Source: Thioalkalivibrio sp. XN279 (GTDB lineage: Bacteria; Pseudomonadota; Gammaproteobacteria; Steroidobacterales; XN24). From it: a stretch of 64,000 bases of DNA. The notes beneath the pieces are model-generated. The model saw only the letters and a program-made list of their open reading frames with translations. It ran no database searches and was not told the origin of the DNA. How positions within the stretch are numbered: the first letter of the stretch is position 1; every line of letters starts with the position of its first letter. The position numbers and the translations under genes are program-made. This document shows, in pieces, positions 32,851-40,518 of the stretch. The DNA lies in assembly GCF_011089885.1 (NCBI RefSeq), contig NZ_JAANBD010000006.1:124001-188000 (forward strand), given 5' to 3'.

Positions 32851-33984
32851 ATGAATTTCGTTATCAGGCTCCTCATCGGCGTGGTGCTGATCGCCGTATT
32901 CACGGTGGTCGGCCTGCGCCTGTATTTCGGCAGCGGGGTGCCGTACAAGGACCTCACCACGGCGCCGGTCATCGAGGAACCGGGGCTGGACATGGTCGTC
33001 GCCCATGCCGAGCCCATCGGGGGGCTGGCGGTCAGTGCCGGGGGCCGCATCTTTTTCGCCAGCCATGCCGACAGCCGCGCGGAGGGCCCGCGCGTCTTCG
33101 AGTGGCGCGACGGCGAGGCCCGGCCCTTCCCCGACGCCGGCATCCAGGCAGCCCTGTTCGACACGCCGGCGGGCCTCGCCATCGACCGCGCCAACCGCCT
33201 CTGGGTGGTCGACCCGGCCAGCCACGGTTTCGGGCGGCCGCGCGTCGTCGCCATCGACCTGGACACCGGGCTGGTGGTGCACGAGCATGTTTTCCCGCGC
33301 GCGATCGCCCCGCGCGGCTCCTTCCTGCATGACATCCAGGTCGACCCGAGCGGGCGCATGCTCTACATCGCGGACGCCGGCATCTGGCGCAAGTCGCCCG
33401 CGGTGGTGGTGTACGACACCGTGACGCGGCTGTCCCAACGCCGCCTGGAACAGCATCGTGCCCTCGTCGCCGAGGACTGGATGATCGAGACCCCGGTGCG
33501 GGAAATGCGCTACATCGCCAGCCTGGTGCCCTACAAGCCGGGCCTGCACGGCATCGCGCTCGACCCCACGGGTCGCTGGCTCTACCTCGGCGCCATGGCC
33601 CACGGCTTGCTGTACCGCGTACCCGCCGCGGCCCTCGCCGATGCCTCGGCCTCCGCGGCGGAGCTCGCCGCGCTGGTGGAGCAGGTCGGAAACAAGCCCC
33701 TGAGCGACGGCCTGTCGGCCGACACCGCCGGCAACGTCTACATCACCGACGTGGAGCACGGGGCGGTAGTGCGCATGGATCCCGCCGGCAACGTCAGGAC
33801 CATCGTGCGCTCGCCGCGGATCCGCTGGGCGGAAAGCCTGTCCTTCGGGCCCGACGGCTGGCTCTATGTCTCCGACAGCGCCCTGGCCGAGACCCTGCTG
33901 AAACCACGCAGCCAGGTCGAAGATCGCGCGCCCTATCACGTGTTCCGGTTCAGGCCCGGCACGAGCGGCGTCCCCGGCCAGTAG
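32851..33984 (+). CDS. Major royal jelly / yellow family propeller protein
   Basis: 377 residues. An N-terminal membrane helix (residues 5-26) anchors or exports it. The rest is a six-bladed beta-propeller of the MRJP/yellow family, with blade motifs such as GLAIDRANRLWVVDPASHG, DIQVDPSGRMLYIADAG, PGLHGIALDPTGRWLYLGA and LSADTAGNVYITDVEHG. Insect members bind ligands or act on dopachrome. The bacterial members lack a firm function; lactonase-like activity is sometimes proposed from the fold. It stands alone between the regulator block and the small-RNA region. Confidence 0.88.
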   Translation: MNFVIRLLIGVVLIAVFTVVGLRLYFGSGVPYKDLTTAPVIEEPGLDMVVAHAEPIGGLAVSAGGRIFFASHADSRAEGPRVFEWRDGEARPFPDAGIQAALFDTPAGLAIDRANRLWVVDPASHGFGRPRVVAIDLDTGLVVHEHVFPRAIAPRGSFLHDIQVDPSGRMLYIADAGIWRKSPAVVVYDTVTRLSQRRLEQHRALVAEDWMIETPVREMRYIASLVPYKPGLHGIALDPTGRWLYLGAMAHGLLYRVPAAALADASASAAELAALVEQVGNKPLSDGLSADTAGNVYITDVEHGAVVRMDPAGNVRTIVRSPRIRWAESLSFGPDGWLYVSDSALAETLLKPRSQVEDRAPYHVFRFRPGTSGVPGQ

Positions 33985-34024
33985 CACGCATTCACCTAGG
34001 GACTTTCCGCAGTCAGCGCGAAAC

Positions 34025-34066
34025 TTGACCCGGGTCAATGAAAGCGCGTGCCCGGGACCCTATAAA
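34025..34066 (+). promoter_or_regulatory. FNR/FixK-type activator site with -10 box (class II geometry)
   Basis: TTGACCCGGGTCAA (34025-34038) is a perfect palindrome of the TTGAC-N4-GTCAA type bound by FNR/FixK/Dnr-family regulators (FNR consensus TTGAT-N4-ATCAA). TATAAA lies at 34061-34066. The site centre to the -10 centre is 32 bases, placing the site at -41.5 of a start near 34073. There is no usable -35, as expected for an activator-dependent promoter. Confidence 0.7.
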
Positions 34067-34088
34067 TAGCCTCGGCAGTCGAGACCAT

Positions 34089-34139
34089 ATGGAAGTGGCA
34101 CCGGCCGGCACGCCATGGAGGCACTGCCGGCCGGTTTAA
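34089..34139 (+). CDS. Possible 16-residue small protein inside the small RNA
   Basis: ATG at 34089 opens MEVAPAGTPWRHCRPV and ends TAA at 34137. The ribosome site is poor and the frame runs through the 11-bp stem, so translation would require melting it. It could make the RNA dual-function or be chance. Confidence 0.2.
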   Translation: MEVAPAGTPWRHCRPV

Positions 34140-34178
34140 GCTCCCAGGTCTGGGCTCCCGACACTCTCCTCTTGGTTT

Positions 34179-34215
34179 AGGCCCTCGTGACGCAAGCCCG
34201 GGGGCCTTTTTCTTT
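34179..34215 (+). terminator. Intrinsic terminator of the candidate small RNA
   Basis: AGGCCC (34179-34184) pairs with GGGCCT (34202-34207) and runs into TTTTTCTTT. Confidence 0.85.
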
Positions 34216-34254
34216 GCGGCTGCAGGCCGCTCCTCAGCCGGCAGGAAGTGCGTA

Positions 34255-35067
34255 TCAGTAACTGCCGGGCTTGATCGGATAAACCGGCGGATTCTGCGCT
34301 GCCTGGTAGTAAGGCATCATCTGCGGCGCCAGCTTCGCCAGCGTCTCCTGGCGGTTGCCCGGCGCCGGGTGGGTGCTGAGAAATTGCGGCGGGCCCGAAC
34401 CGCCGACCTCGCCCATCTTGCGCCACAGCGATGCGGCGGCCTCGGGGTCGTAGCCGGCCCGAGCCGCCAGCTCGATGCCGATGCGGTCGGCCTCGGTCTC
34501 GGCGGTGCGGCTGTTAGGCAGGTTGACCGCGAGGAGCGCCGCGGCCGCGGCGCCGGCCATGGCGCGATTGTCGTTGGTCGAAATGCCCACGGCGAGGATG
34601 CCGACCTGCGTGGCCATGGCCACGGACATCTTCTCGGCGGTGTGGTTGGCCAGCGCATGTGCGATCTCGTGTCCCATCACCTGGGCGATCTCGTCGTCGC
34701 TGGCGTCGGTTTTCTCGATCAGGCCGGTATAGATGGCCATGCGTCCGCCGGCCATGGCCCAGGCGTTGACGGTCTCGGGATCATCGATCACCGCGACGCT
34801 CCACTCCCAGTCCGCAGTGTGGGGATACATCTGCACCGCCTGCGCGACCAGCCGGCCGGTGATCTGGTCGATCCTCTCGATGAGCGCCTGGTCCTTGCTC
34901 ATCAGGCCTTTCTCGTCGAAGGCCTGCATCTGCTGGATGTAGGCCGTGCGCGAGGCGGCGATGGCCTGGTCGGGAGAGACCAGCATCAGCTGGCGCCGAC
35001 CGGTGGGGCTGGTGGCGCAGGCCACCAGCACGACTGTGAGCAGGGCGGCGAGAAGGGCTTTCTTCAT
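34255..35067 (-). CDS. M48 family metalloprotease lipoprotein
   Basis: 270 residues. Lipoprotein signal MKKALLAALLTVVLVAC with Cys17 as acyl site, followed by TSPTGRRQLMLVS, typical of the LoiP/YcaL/BepA-type small M48 peptidases. Zinc motif HEIAH in MGHEIAHALANH, third ligand Glu in TETEADRIG, and the C-terminal STHPAPGNRQE that follows in this group. It acts in the periplasm at the outer membrane, probably on misassembled envelope proteins. It is divergent from the FAD oxidoreductase. Confidence 0.93.
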   Translation of the reverse strand: MKKALLAALLTVVLVACATSPTGRRQLMLVSPDQAIAASRTAYIQQMQAFDEKGLMSKDQALIERIDQITGRLVAQAVQMYPHTADWEWSVAVIDDPETVNAWAMAGGRMAIYTGLIEKTDASDDEIAQVMGHEIAHALANHTAEKMSVAMATQVGILAVGISTNDNRAMAGAAAAALLAVNLPNSRTAETEADRIGIELAARAGYDPEAAASLWRKMGEVGGSGPPQFLSTHPAPGNRQETLAKLAPQMMPYYQAAQNPPVYPIKPGSY

Positions 35068-35245
35068 CGGTCTGACCTCGCGCCTGGCAGAGGCCAGGAC
35101 GCCTGTGGGGCGGCTGTCTTTCCACTGCTATTGTAGTCTACGGGCCGGCCCTGTCAGTTCGCTGCAGGACGTTCCATGCGGGTTGTGTTCCGTCCGGCCG
35201 CGGCTACAGTGTGTGTCTTCCGCCAGCGGCGCACGGACCTGTCGC

Positions 35246-36838
35246 ATGTCCCGCGAACCCATCGACACGCTCATCATCGGCGGCGGCCATAACGGCCTGG
35301 TGTGCGCCGCGTACCTCGCCGCGGCGGGTCACGGCGTGACGGTGCTGGAAGCGCGCGACGTGATCGGCGGCGCCGCGGTGACCGAGGAGTTCCACCCCGG
35401 CTTTCGCAATTCGAGTTGCAGCTACACGGTGAGCCTGCTGCACCCCGACGTGATCCGGGAGCTGCGCCTGGCGCAGCACGGGCTGAGGATCGTCGAGCGC
35501 CCCATGGCGAACTTCCTGCCGCTGCCGGACGGCGACGGCTTTCGCTTCGGCGGCGCCTGGACCCAGCCGGAGGTGGCGCGCTTCTCGCGCCGCGACGCCG
35601 AGCGCCTGCCGGCGTGGAACGCCATGCTGGAGGGCGTGGTCTCGGTGCTGCGCGCGCTGGCCACGGAGATCCCGCCGAACGTATCCGACCGCTTCGTGCC
35701 GGCGGACTGGCTGGCCTCCTGGTCGGTGGCGCGCAAGCTGAAGGGCCTCGACATGCGCGGCCGGCGCGACCTGCTCGAGCTCTTCACCCGCAGCGCCGGG
35801 GAGCTCCTGGACCACTGGTTCGAGTCGGAGCCGCTGAAGGCCGTGCTGGGCTGGGACTCAATCGTCGGCAACTTCGCCAGCCCCTATGCCCCGGGCAGCG
35901 CCTACGTCCTCCTGCACCACGTTTTCGGCGAGGTGAACGGCAAGAGCGGCGCCTGGGGCCACGCCATCGGCGGCATGGGCGCCATCAGCGACGCCATCGC
36001 GGCCGAGGCGCACGCCCGTGGCGTCCAGGTCCGCACCGGGGCCCGCGTGGCGCGCGTGCTGGTGCGCGACGGCCGCGCCGCCGGCGTGGTGCTGGCGGAC
36101 GGCACGGAGCTGCCGGCGCGGCGGGTGGTGGCCGGCGTCAACCCGAAGCTGCTCTACACGCGGCTGTTCGATCCCGCCGACCTGGACCCTGAGCTGCTGG
36201 CGCGCTTCGCGCGCTACCGCTGCGGCTCGGGCACCTTCCGCATCAACGTGGCGCTGGCCGAGCTGCCGGATTTCCGCGCCGCGCCGGGCACGCAGCTGCA
36301 GCCGCATCACGCCAGCGGCATCCTCATCGGCCCCTCGCTGGAGTATTTCGAGCGGGCGTATTTCGACGCGCGGTCGCGCGAGCACAACCCGGGCTGGGCG
36401 CGCGAGCCGGTGGTCGAAGTAGTGATCTCTTCGACCCTGGACGACACGTTGGCGCCGCCCGGGCAGCACGTGGCCAGCCTGTTCTGCCAGCACGTGCACC
36501 CGGAACCGACGGGCGGCTGGGACGCCCACCGCGAAACCTTCGCCGATCTCGCCATCGCGACCGTGAACAAGCACGCCCCCAACTTCGCCGCCAGCGTGCT
36601 CGGGCGACGGATTCTCTCGCCGCTCGACCTGGAGCGGGAATACGGGCTCCTGGGCGGCGACATCTTCCACGGCGCCCTCGGGCTCGACCAGCTGTTCAGC
36701 GCCCGCCCGCTGCTGGGCCAGGCCGGTTATCGCGGCGCCTTGCCCGGGCTGTACCTGTGCGGTTCGGGCACGCACCCGGGCGGCGGCGTCACCGGCCTGC
36801 CGGGGCGGAACGCGGCGCGCGCCATCCTGCGCGACTGA
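35246..36838 (+). CDS. Phytoene desaturase-like FAD oxidoreductase
   Basis: 530 residues from the ATG at 35246. The N-terminal dinucleotide site is LIIGGGHNGLVCAAYLAAAGHGVTV... with the terminal acidic VLEAR. IGGAAVTEEFHPGF is typical of the CrtI/PYROXD2-like branch. The GHAIGGMGAISDAIA segment and C-terminal FAD contact YLCGSGTHPGGGVTGLPG close the fold. Most bacterial members of this branch are uncharacterised and not carotenoid enzymes, and no crtB or other carotenoid gene is near. Substrate unknown. Confidence 0.88.
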   Translation: MSREPIDTLIIGGGHNGLVCAAYLAAAGHGVTVLEARDVIGGAAVTEEFHPGFRNSSCSYTVSLLHPDVIRELRLAQHGLRIVERPMANFLPLPDGDGFRFGGAWTQPEVARFSRRDAERLPAWNAMLEGVVSVLRALATEIPPNVSDRFVPADWLASWSVARKLKGLDMRGRRDLLELFTRSAGELLDHWFESEPLKAVLGWDSIVGNFASPYAPGSAYVLLHHVFGEVNGKSGAWGHAIGGMGAISDAIAAEAHARGVQVRTGARVARVLVRDGRAAGVVLADGTELPARRVVAGVNPKLLYTRLFDPADLDPELLARFARYRCGSGTFRINVALAELPDFRAAPGTQLQPHHASGILIGPSLEYFERAYFDARSREHNPGWAREPVVEVVISSTLDDTLAPPGQHVASLFCQHVHPEPTGGWDAHRETFADLAIATVNKHAPNFAASVLGRRILSPLDLEREYGLLGGDIFHGALGLDQLFSARPLLGQAGYRGALPGLYLCGSGTHPGGGVTGLPGRNAARAILRD

Positions 36839-36916
36839 CGCGGCCGCATGTCGCGCCGCCACATTAGAATGAGTTAAAGTTCAGGCATCGCCCTTGCCCG
36901 ACAGGGTCACCGCGCG

Positions 36917-37291
36917 GTGTTCCACCTGCCCCGTCCAGCGCAGTCCCGTCTCTTCGTCGCCCTGCTGCTGGTGGCGCTGGGCCTGCGCGCGCTGGTGCCC
37001 GAGGGCTTCATGCCGGCGCCGGGCCGCCTGGTGGAACTGTGCACGGAGCACGGCCTGCAGCGGATGCTGGTCGACACGCAGACCGGCGAGATCCTCGGCA
37101 GCGAGGACGACACCGCAGCCACGACCTGCCCCTGGTCCCTCCTCCTGACCACCCTCGCGGCCCCGGCGCTGCCGCCTGCGGCGCAGGCGCTGGCCGTCAC
37201 GCGGGAGACACCGCCCGGACGGGCCTTGGCGCCGTCCACCGCCAGCGGCACGCCGACCCCGCCCGTCCGCGCCCCGCCCCGCCTCGCCTGA
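36917..37291 (+). CDS. DUF2946 family protein, copper-linked
   Basis: 124 residues from a GTG. One N-terminal helix (LFVALLLVALGLRALVPEGFMPA), then the DUF2946 Cys pair in LCTEHGLQ and TTCPWS, and a Pro-rich tail. Genes of this family are often found beside copper receptors and copper-resistance genes, and here it immediately precedes an OprC-type copper receptor, 117 bases upstream. A metal-binding role is likely from context. Confidence 0.75.
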   Translation: MFHLPRPAQSRLFVALLLVALGLRALVPEGFMPAPGRLVELCTEHGLQRMLVDTQTGEILGSEDDTAATTCPWSLLLTTLAAPALPPAAQALAVTRETPPGRALAPSTASGTPTPPVRAPPRLA

Positions 37292-37311
37292 GCTGAGCCA
37301 TGCGGCCACCC

Positions 37312-37341
37312 GGCGCCCCGTCTCAGCGCAGACAGGGCGCC
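37312..37341. repeat. Hairpin-forming inverted repeat before oprC
   Basis: GGCGCCC (37312-37318) and GGGCGCC (37335-37341), with GTCT/AGAC inside, form a near-continuous 11-bp stem with one mismatch in the leader between DUF2946 and oprC. It may attenuate or stabilise the oprC message. Confidence 0.55.
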
Positions 37342-37408
37342 GGGATGGGCCGTCGTCCGGGCCGGCGCCCACGCCGCCCGTTCCAACTCGTGCTTTGAGG
37401 CCTCATTC

Positions 37409-39382
37409 ATGTCCAGATACTCGATGCCTGCCGGGCTGCTCCTGCTCGCCCTGGCCTTGCCCGTGGTCGCGGCGGAGCCCGCGCCGGACGTTGCCGCCGC
37501 CCAGCTGCAGCCGGTGGTCGTCACCGCAGTACTGATGCGCGACCCCTACACGCTCATCACCGATCCGCGCCAGCCGCGCCTGCCCCTGCCGGCGCACGAC
37601 GGCGGCGCCTACCTGAAATCCATCCCGGGCTTCACCGTCAGCCGCAAGGGCGGCACCAGCGGCGACCCCGAGCTGCGCGGCCTGGGCGGTGGCCGCCTCA
37701 ACGTCATGCTGGACGACGCGCAGATCCTCGGCGGCTGCGGCATGCGCATGGATCCGCCCACGGCCTACGTGTTCCCGGAGTCCTACGACGAGATCCTGGT
37801 GATCAAGGGCCCGCAGTCCGTGCGCTACGGCGCCAGCGTGGCCGGCATGGTGCACTTCGATCGTGCGCCCACGCGCTTCTCGGAAGCGAGCACGACGGGC
37901 TTCGGCAGCGTGATCGCCGGCAGCTTCGGCCGCCGGGACTTCGTCGGCGACGTCACGACTGGCGACCGCATCGGCTACATGCGCCTCATCGGCACCATCT
38001 CCACGCAGGAAAACTACGACGACGGCGCCGGCCGCGAGGTGCATTCGGAATATGAGCGCTGGAGCACCACGGCGACGCTGGGCTGGACGCCGGACGAGAA
38101 AACGCTGGTCGAGTTCAGCGCCGAGCGCAGCGATGCCGAGGCCGCGTACGACGACCGGCCGATGGACGGCGTGATCTTCGACCGCACCGGCTACACGCTG
38201 CGCGCCGAGCGCAGCGACCTGGCGCCGTGGCTGAGCTCGGTGGAGGCGCTGGCCTTCTACAACTACGTCGACCACGTCATGGACAACTACACCCTGCGGG
38301 CGCCGCCCATGATGCCGATGGTCAACTACCCGGACCGGCGCACGGTGGGGGCGCGCTTCGCCGCGGACATGAAACTGGGTGACGCGTGGACAGTCGCCGC
38401 GGGCGCGGACTGGTCCGAGAACCGCCATCGCATGAACCAGATCATGGGCATGGACGCCTTCAACTGGCGGGCCGTGCCGCGGGAGGACAACGCCGAGTTC
38501 GAGGACTCCGGCGTGTTCGTCGAGCTGGAGCGCCCCATCGGCGAGCGCTCGCGCCTCAACGCCGGGCTGCGGCGCGATCGTCGCGAGTCCGTCGCACGCG
38601 ACCCGGTGGACTTCGGCGGCGCGCCGACCGGCACGCGCGTCACCAGCAACCAGGACAGCGGCTTCATCCGCTTCAGCCACCAGCTCGCCGCACGGCCCGT
38701 GACCCTGCACGCGGGGCTCGGTCGCGCCGAGCGCGCGCCCGACTTCTGGGAGCTGCGCCGGGACTTCACGCTGGACACGGAGACGCTGACCCAGCTCGAC
38801 CTCGGCGCGACCCTGCGCACCGAGCGCGTCAGCGCGACGCTGGCCATGTTCTACGGCGAGTTCGACGACTACGTGCTGATCGTGCGGCCCGGCCTGGAAA
38901 GCACCGAGGCGCGCAATGTCGATGCCGACACCCGCGGGCTCGAAGCCGACCTGACCTTCAGCATCACTTCCGCCTGGCGCATGACCGCGACGGCGGCCTG
39001 GGTGCGTAGCAACAACAACACGGACGACGCGCCACTGGCCCAGACCCCGCCGCTGGAGGGCACGCTCAGCCTCGACTACGAGACCGAGCGCCGCTTCGCC
39101 GGCCTGCTGCTGCGGGGCGTGGCGCGGCAGGACCGCATCCATCCGGGCTACGGCACCATCTACAGCCTCGACACCACCGAGACGCCAGGCTTTGCCGTGA
39201 TCTCGGCCTACGGCGGCTGGCGCCGCGGCGAGCAGCTGACCGTCACGGCCGGCATCGACAACCTGCTCGACCGCGCCTACAGCGAGCACATCCAGCGCGG
39301 CAGCGCCGAGCTGGGCGCCAGCATGCGCCGGATCTTCGAGCCGGGCCGGACGCTGTGGCTGCGGATTGCCACCGAGCTCTGA
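37409..39382 (+). CDS. oprC: TonB-dependent copper receptor OprC
   Basis: 657 residues. Signal peptide (MSRYSMPAGLLLLALALPVVAA), TonB box region LQPVVVTAVLM, plug with LKSIPGFTVSRKGGTSGDPELRG, and the diagnostic OprC copper segment GGCGMRMDPPTAYVFPESYD. Met-rich loops (e.g. PPMMPMV, MNQIMGMDAF) fit copper handling. A 22-strand barrel follows. OprC in Pseudomonas binds copper and is copper-regulated. Paired with the DUF2946 gene. A GAGG ribosome site lies upstream. Confidence 0.93.
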   Translation: MSRYSMPAGLLLLALALPVVAAEPAPDVAAAQLQPVVVTAVLMRDPYTLITDPRQPRLPLPAHDGGAYLKSIPGFTVSRKGGTSGDPELRGLGGGRLNVMLDDAQILGGCGMRMDPPTAYVFPESYDEILVIKGPQSVRYGASVAGMVHFDRAPTRFSEASTTGFGSVIAGSFGRRDFVGDVTTGDRIGYMRLIGTISTQENYDDGAGREVHSEYERWSTTATLGWTPDEKTLVEFSAERSDAEAAYDDRPMDGVIFDRTGYTLRAERSDLAPWLSSVEALAFYNYVDHVMDNYTLRAPPMMPMVNYPDRRTVGARFAADMKLGDAWTVAAGADWSENRHRMNQIMGMDAFNWRAVPREDNAEFEDSGVFVELERPIGERSRLNAGLRRDRRESVARDPVDFGGAPTGTRVTSNQDSGFIRFSHQLAARPVTLHAGLGRAERAPDFWELRRDFTLDTETLTQLDLGATLRTERVSATLAMFYGEFDDYVLIVRPGLESTEARNVDADTRGLEADLTFSITSAWRMTATAAWVRSNNNTDDAPLAQTPPLEGTLSLDYETERRFAGLLLRGVARQDRIHPGYGTIYSLDTTETPGFAVISAYGGWRRGEQLTVTAGIDNLLDRAYSEHIQRGSAELGASMRRIFEPGRTLWLRIATEL

Positions 39383-39406
39383 TGCGTCAAGCCACGATGA
39401 AGCGCG

Positions 39407-39437
39407 GCGGGGCGGCAAGTTAGACTTGCCGCCCCGC
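39407..39437. repeat. 14-bp perfect inverted repeat
   Basis: GCGGGGCGGCAAGT and ACTTGCCGCCCCGC around a TAG loop, 24 bases after oprC. It is very stable and has no T-run, so it may protect the oprC 3' end or act as a Rho-assisted stop. Confidence 0.8.
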
Positions 39438-39457
39438 ATCGTCCGGCAGGAGGAGCA

Positions 39458-39691
39458 ATGAACGCAGCGCAACGAGAACTGTTCGAGGGGCTGGGCCTGG
39501 CCGTACTGGCCTGGCTGGTCACCGGGGCCCTGCTCTACGGGGCCATTGTGGCCTTCGGCAAGGCCGACTGGGTGCGCCTCGCGCCGTTCGGCGTGCTCGG
39601 GCTGATCGGCTTGGTGTGGAGCATCCGCTTCACGCGGGCGCAGTTCGCCGCCTACGCGGCGGAAAAGGCGGGCGAACGGCGCGGGCAGTGA
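39458..39691 (+). CDS. Small two-helix membrane protein
   Basis: 77 residues with a strong AGGAGG ribosome site. Two membrane helices (about 11-32 and 41-57) and a charged C-terminus (RAQFAAYAAEKAGERRGQ). I recognise no family. It overlaps the DUF167 gene by four bases (GTGA), so the two are co-translated. Confidence 0.8.
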   Translation: MNAAQRELFEGLGLAVLAWLVTGALLYGAIVAFGKADWVRLAPFGVLGLIGLVWSIRFTRAQFAAYAAEKAGERRGQ

Positions 39692-39921
39692 GCGCGACCC
39701 GGACCCTGCAGGTCAAGGCCAGGCCGGGGGCACGCAACAGCTCGCTGGAGCAGCAGCCCGACGGCAGCTGGCGCGCCGAGCTGAAAGCCCCGCCGGTGGA
39801 CGGCAAGGCCAATGCCGAGCTGGTCGCGCTGGTGGCAAAACACTTCGGCCTGCGCAAGTCGCAGGTGAAGATCCGGAGCGGCGCCGGCGGGCGGATGAAG
39901 CTGGTCGAGCTCGCCGAGTGA
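39688..39921 (+). CDS. yggU: DUF167 (YggU) family protein
   Basis: 77 residues from a GTG overlapping the upstream TGA. YggU/DUF167 motifs are clear: VKARPGARNSSLE, KAPPVDGKANAELVALVAKHFGL and VKIRSGAGGRMKLVEL. It is a small alpha/beta fold of unknown biochemical role, often near yggT and proC in other genomes. Its end is seven bases from the end of the convergent NifX-like gene. Confidence 0.93.
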   Translation: MSATRTLQVKARPGARNSSLEQQPDGSWRAELKAPPVDGKANAELVALVAKHFGLRKSQVKIRSGAGGRMKLVELAE

Positions 39922-39928
39922 ATCCAGG

Positions 39929-40282
39929 TCAGTGGTGGCAGTGGCAGTCCGCGCCGACGGCCGCCTCAGGCAGCTCGCCCGCCAGCCACAGCCGGACCGC
40001 CCGCTCGGGGTCCTTCTCGTCGGTCACCACCACGCGGATGCCGTGACGCGCCAGGCGGGCGCTCAGCCCGTTTCCCATGCCGCCCACGATGAGCACGTCC
40101 ACGTCCTCCAGCGGCGCCGGAATGGCGGGCGCCAGGTCGTGGAAGCACTGCTCCTGCGGCAGCTCCAGCAGTTCACTCGGACGCAGATCCGGGTCCGAGC
40201 TATCGAAAAGCCAGAAACGGCGGCAGCGGCCGGCATGGCCGGTGACCTCGCGGCGGTTCTGGCTGGCGACGGCGATCTTCAT
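39929..40282 (-). CDS. NifX/NifB-type cofactor-binding domain protein
   Basis: 117 residues from the ATG at 40282; an upstream ATG at 40396 would add an unlikely 38-residue extension. It is a single dinitrogenase iron-molybdenum-cofactor domain (MKIAVASQNRREVTGHAGRCRRFW, DVLIVGGMGNGLSARLARHGIRVVV). The C-terminus ends ADCHCHH, a small metal-binding tail. Stand-alone members occur in non-diazotrophs and may carry metal or Fe-S clusters; there is no nif gene nearby. Confidence 0.87.
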   Translation of the reverse strand: MKIAVASQNRREVTGHAGRCRRFWLFDSSDPDLRPSELLELPQEQCFHDLAPAIPAPLEDVDVLIVGGMGNGLSARLARHGIRVVVTDEKDPERAVRLWLAGELPEAAVGADCHCHH

Positions 40283-40483
40283 ATCCCGGTCTCTCTGAGG
40301 GAGGTCGCAACCATTATTCATCATCCATGGCCACGCGCAGTATCGTGGTATCCCGTTGCAGCCCTGCCGGGCGGAGTCGGTTAGCGGCGCCGCCACGTCA
40401 ACTACTTATATCCATCTTGCCCCGGATAGCCTATATCAAGACCATGTCACCCGGGGCTTCGCGAGGCTATGGGTGGTTGTTAC

Positions 40484-40495
40484 GTGGATATCCAC
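40484..40495. promoter_or_regulatory. 12-bp palindrome upstream of the OmpW-OmpA gene
   Basis: GTGGATATCCAC, symmetric about its centre, 24 bases before the start codon. It is a possible operator. Confidence 0.4.
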
Positions 40496-40518
40496 AGGGA
40501 CTGATCGAGGATAAAAAG

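Larger units (their letters stand above)
34073..34215 (+). ncRNA. Candidate oxygen-responsive small RNA
   Basis: A predicted transcript of about 143 bases between an FNR/FixK-type promoter and an intrinsic terminator, with no gene beyond a 16-codon frame. Layout: short 5' tail; a perfect 11-bp hairpin (ACCGGCCGGCA 34100-34110 with TGCCGGCCGGT 34125-34135); a small CCCAG/TGGG hairpin near 34143-34154; then an unpaired pyrimidine stretch CTCTCCTCTT (34164-34173), complementary to purine-rich ribosome sites; then the terminator. This layout is typical of Hfq-type regulators such as FnrS, but I recognise no sequence family. Expression is inferred. Confidence 0.6.

Noticed and set aside
39929-40282. 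Nitrogen-fixation locus
   Set aside because: A stand-alone NifX-type domain is common in non-diazotrophs; no nif gene is nearby.
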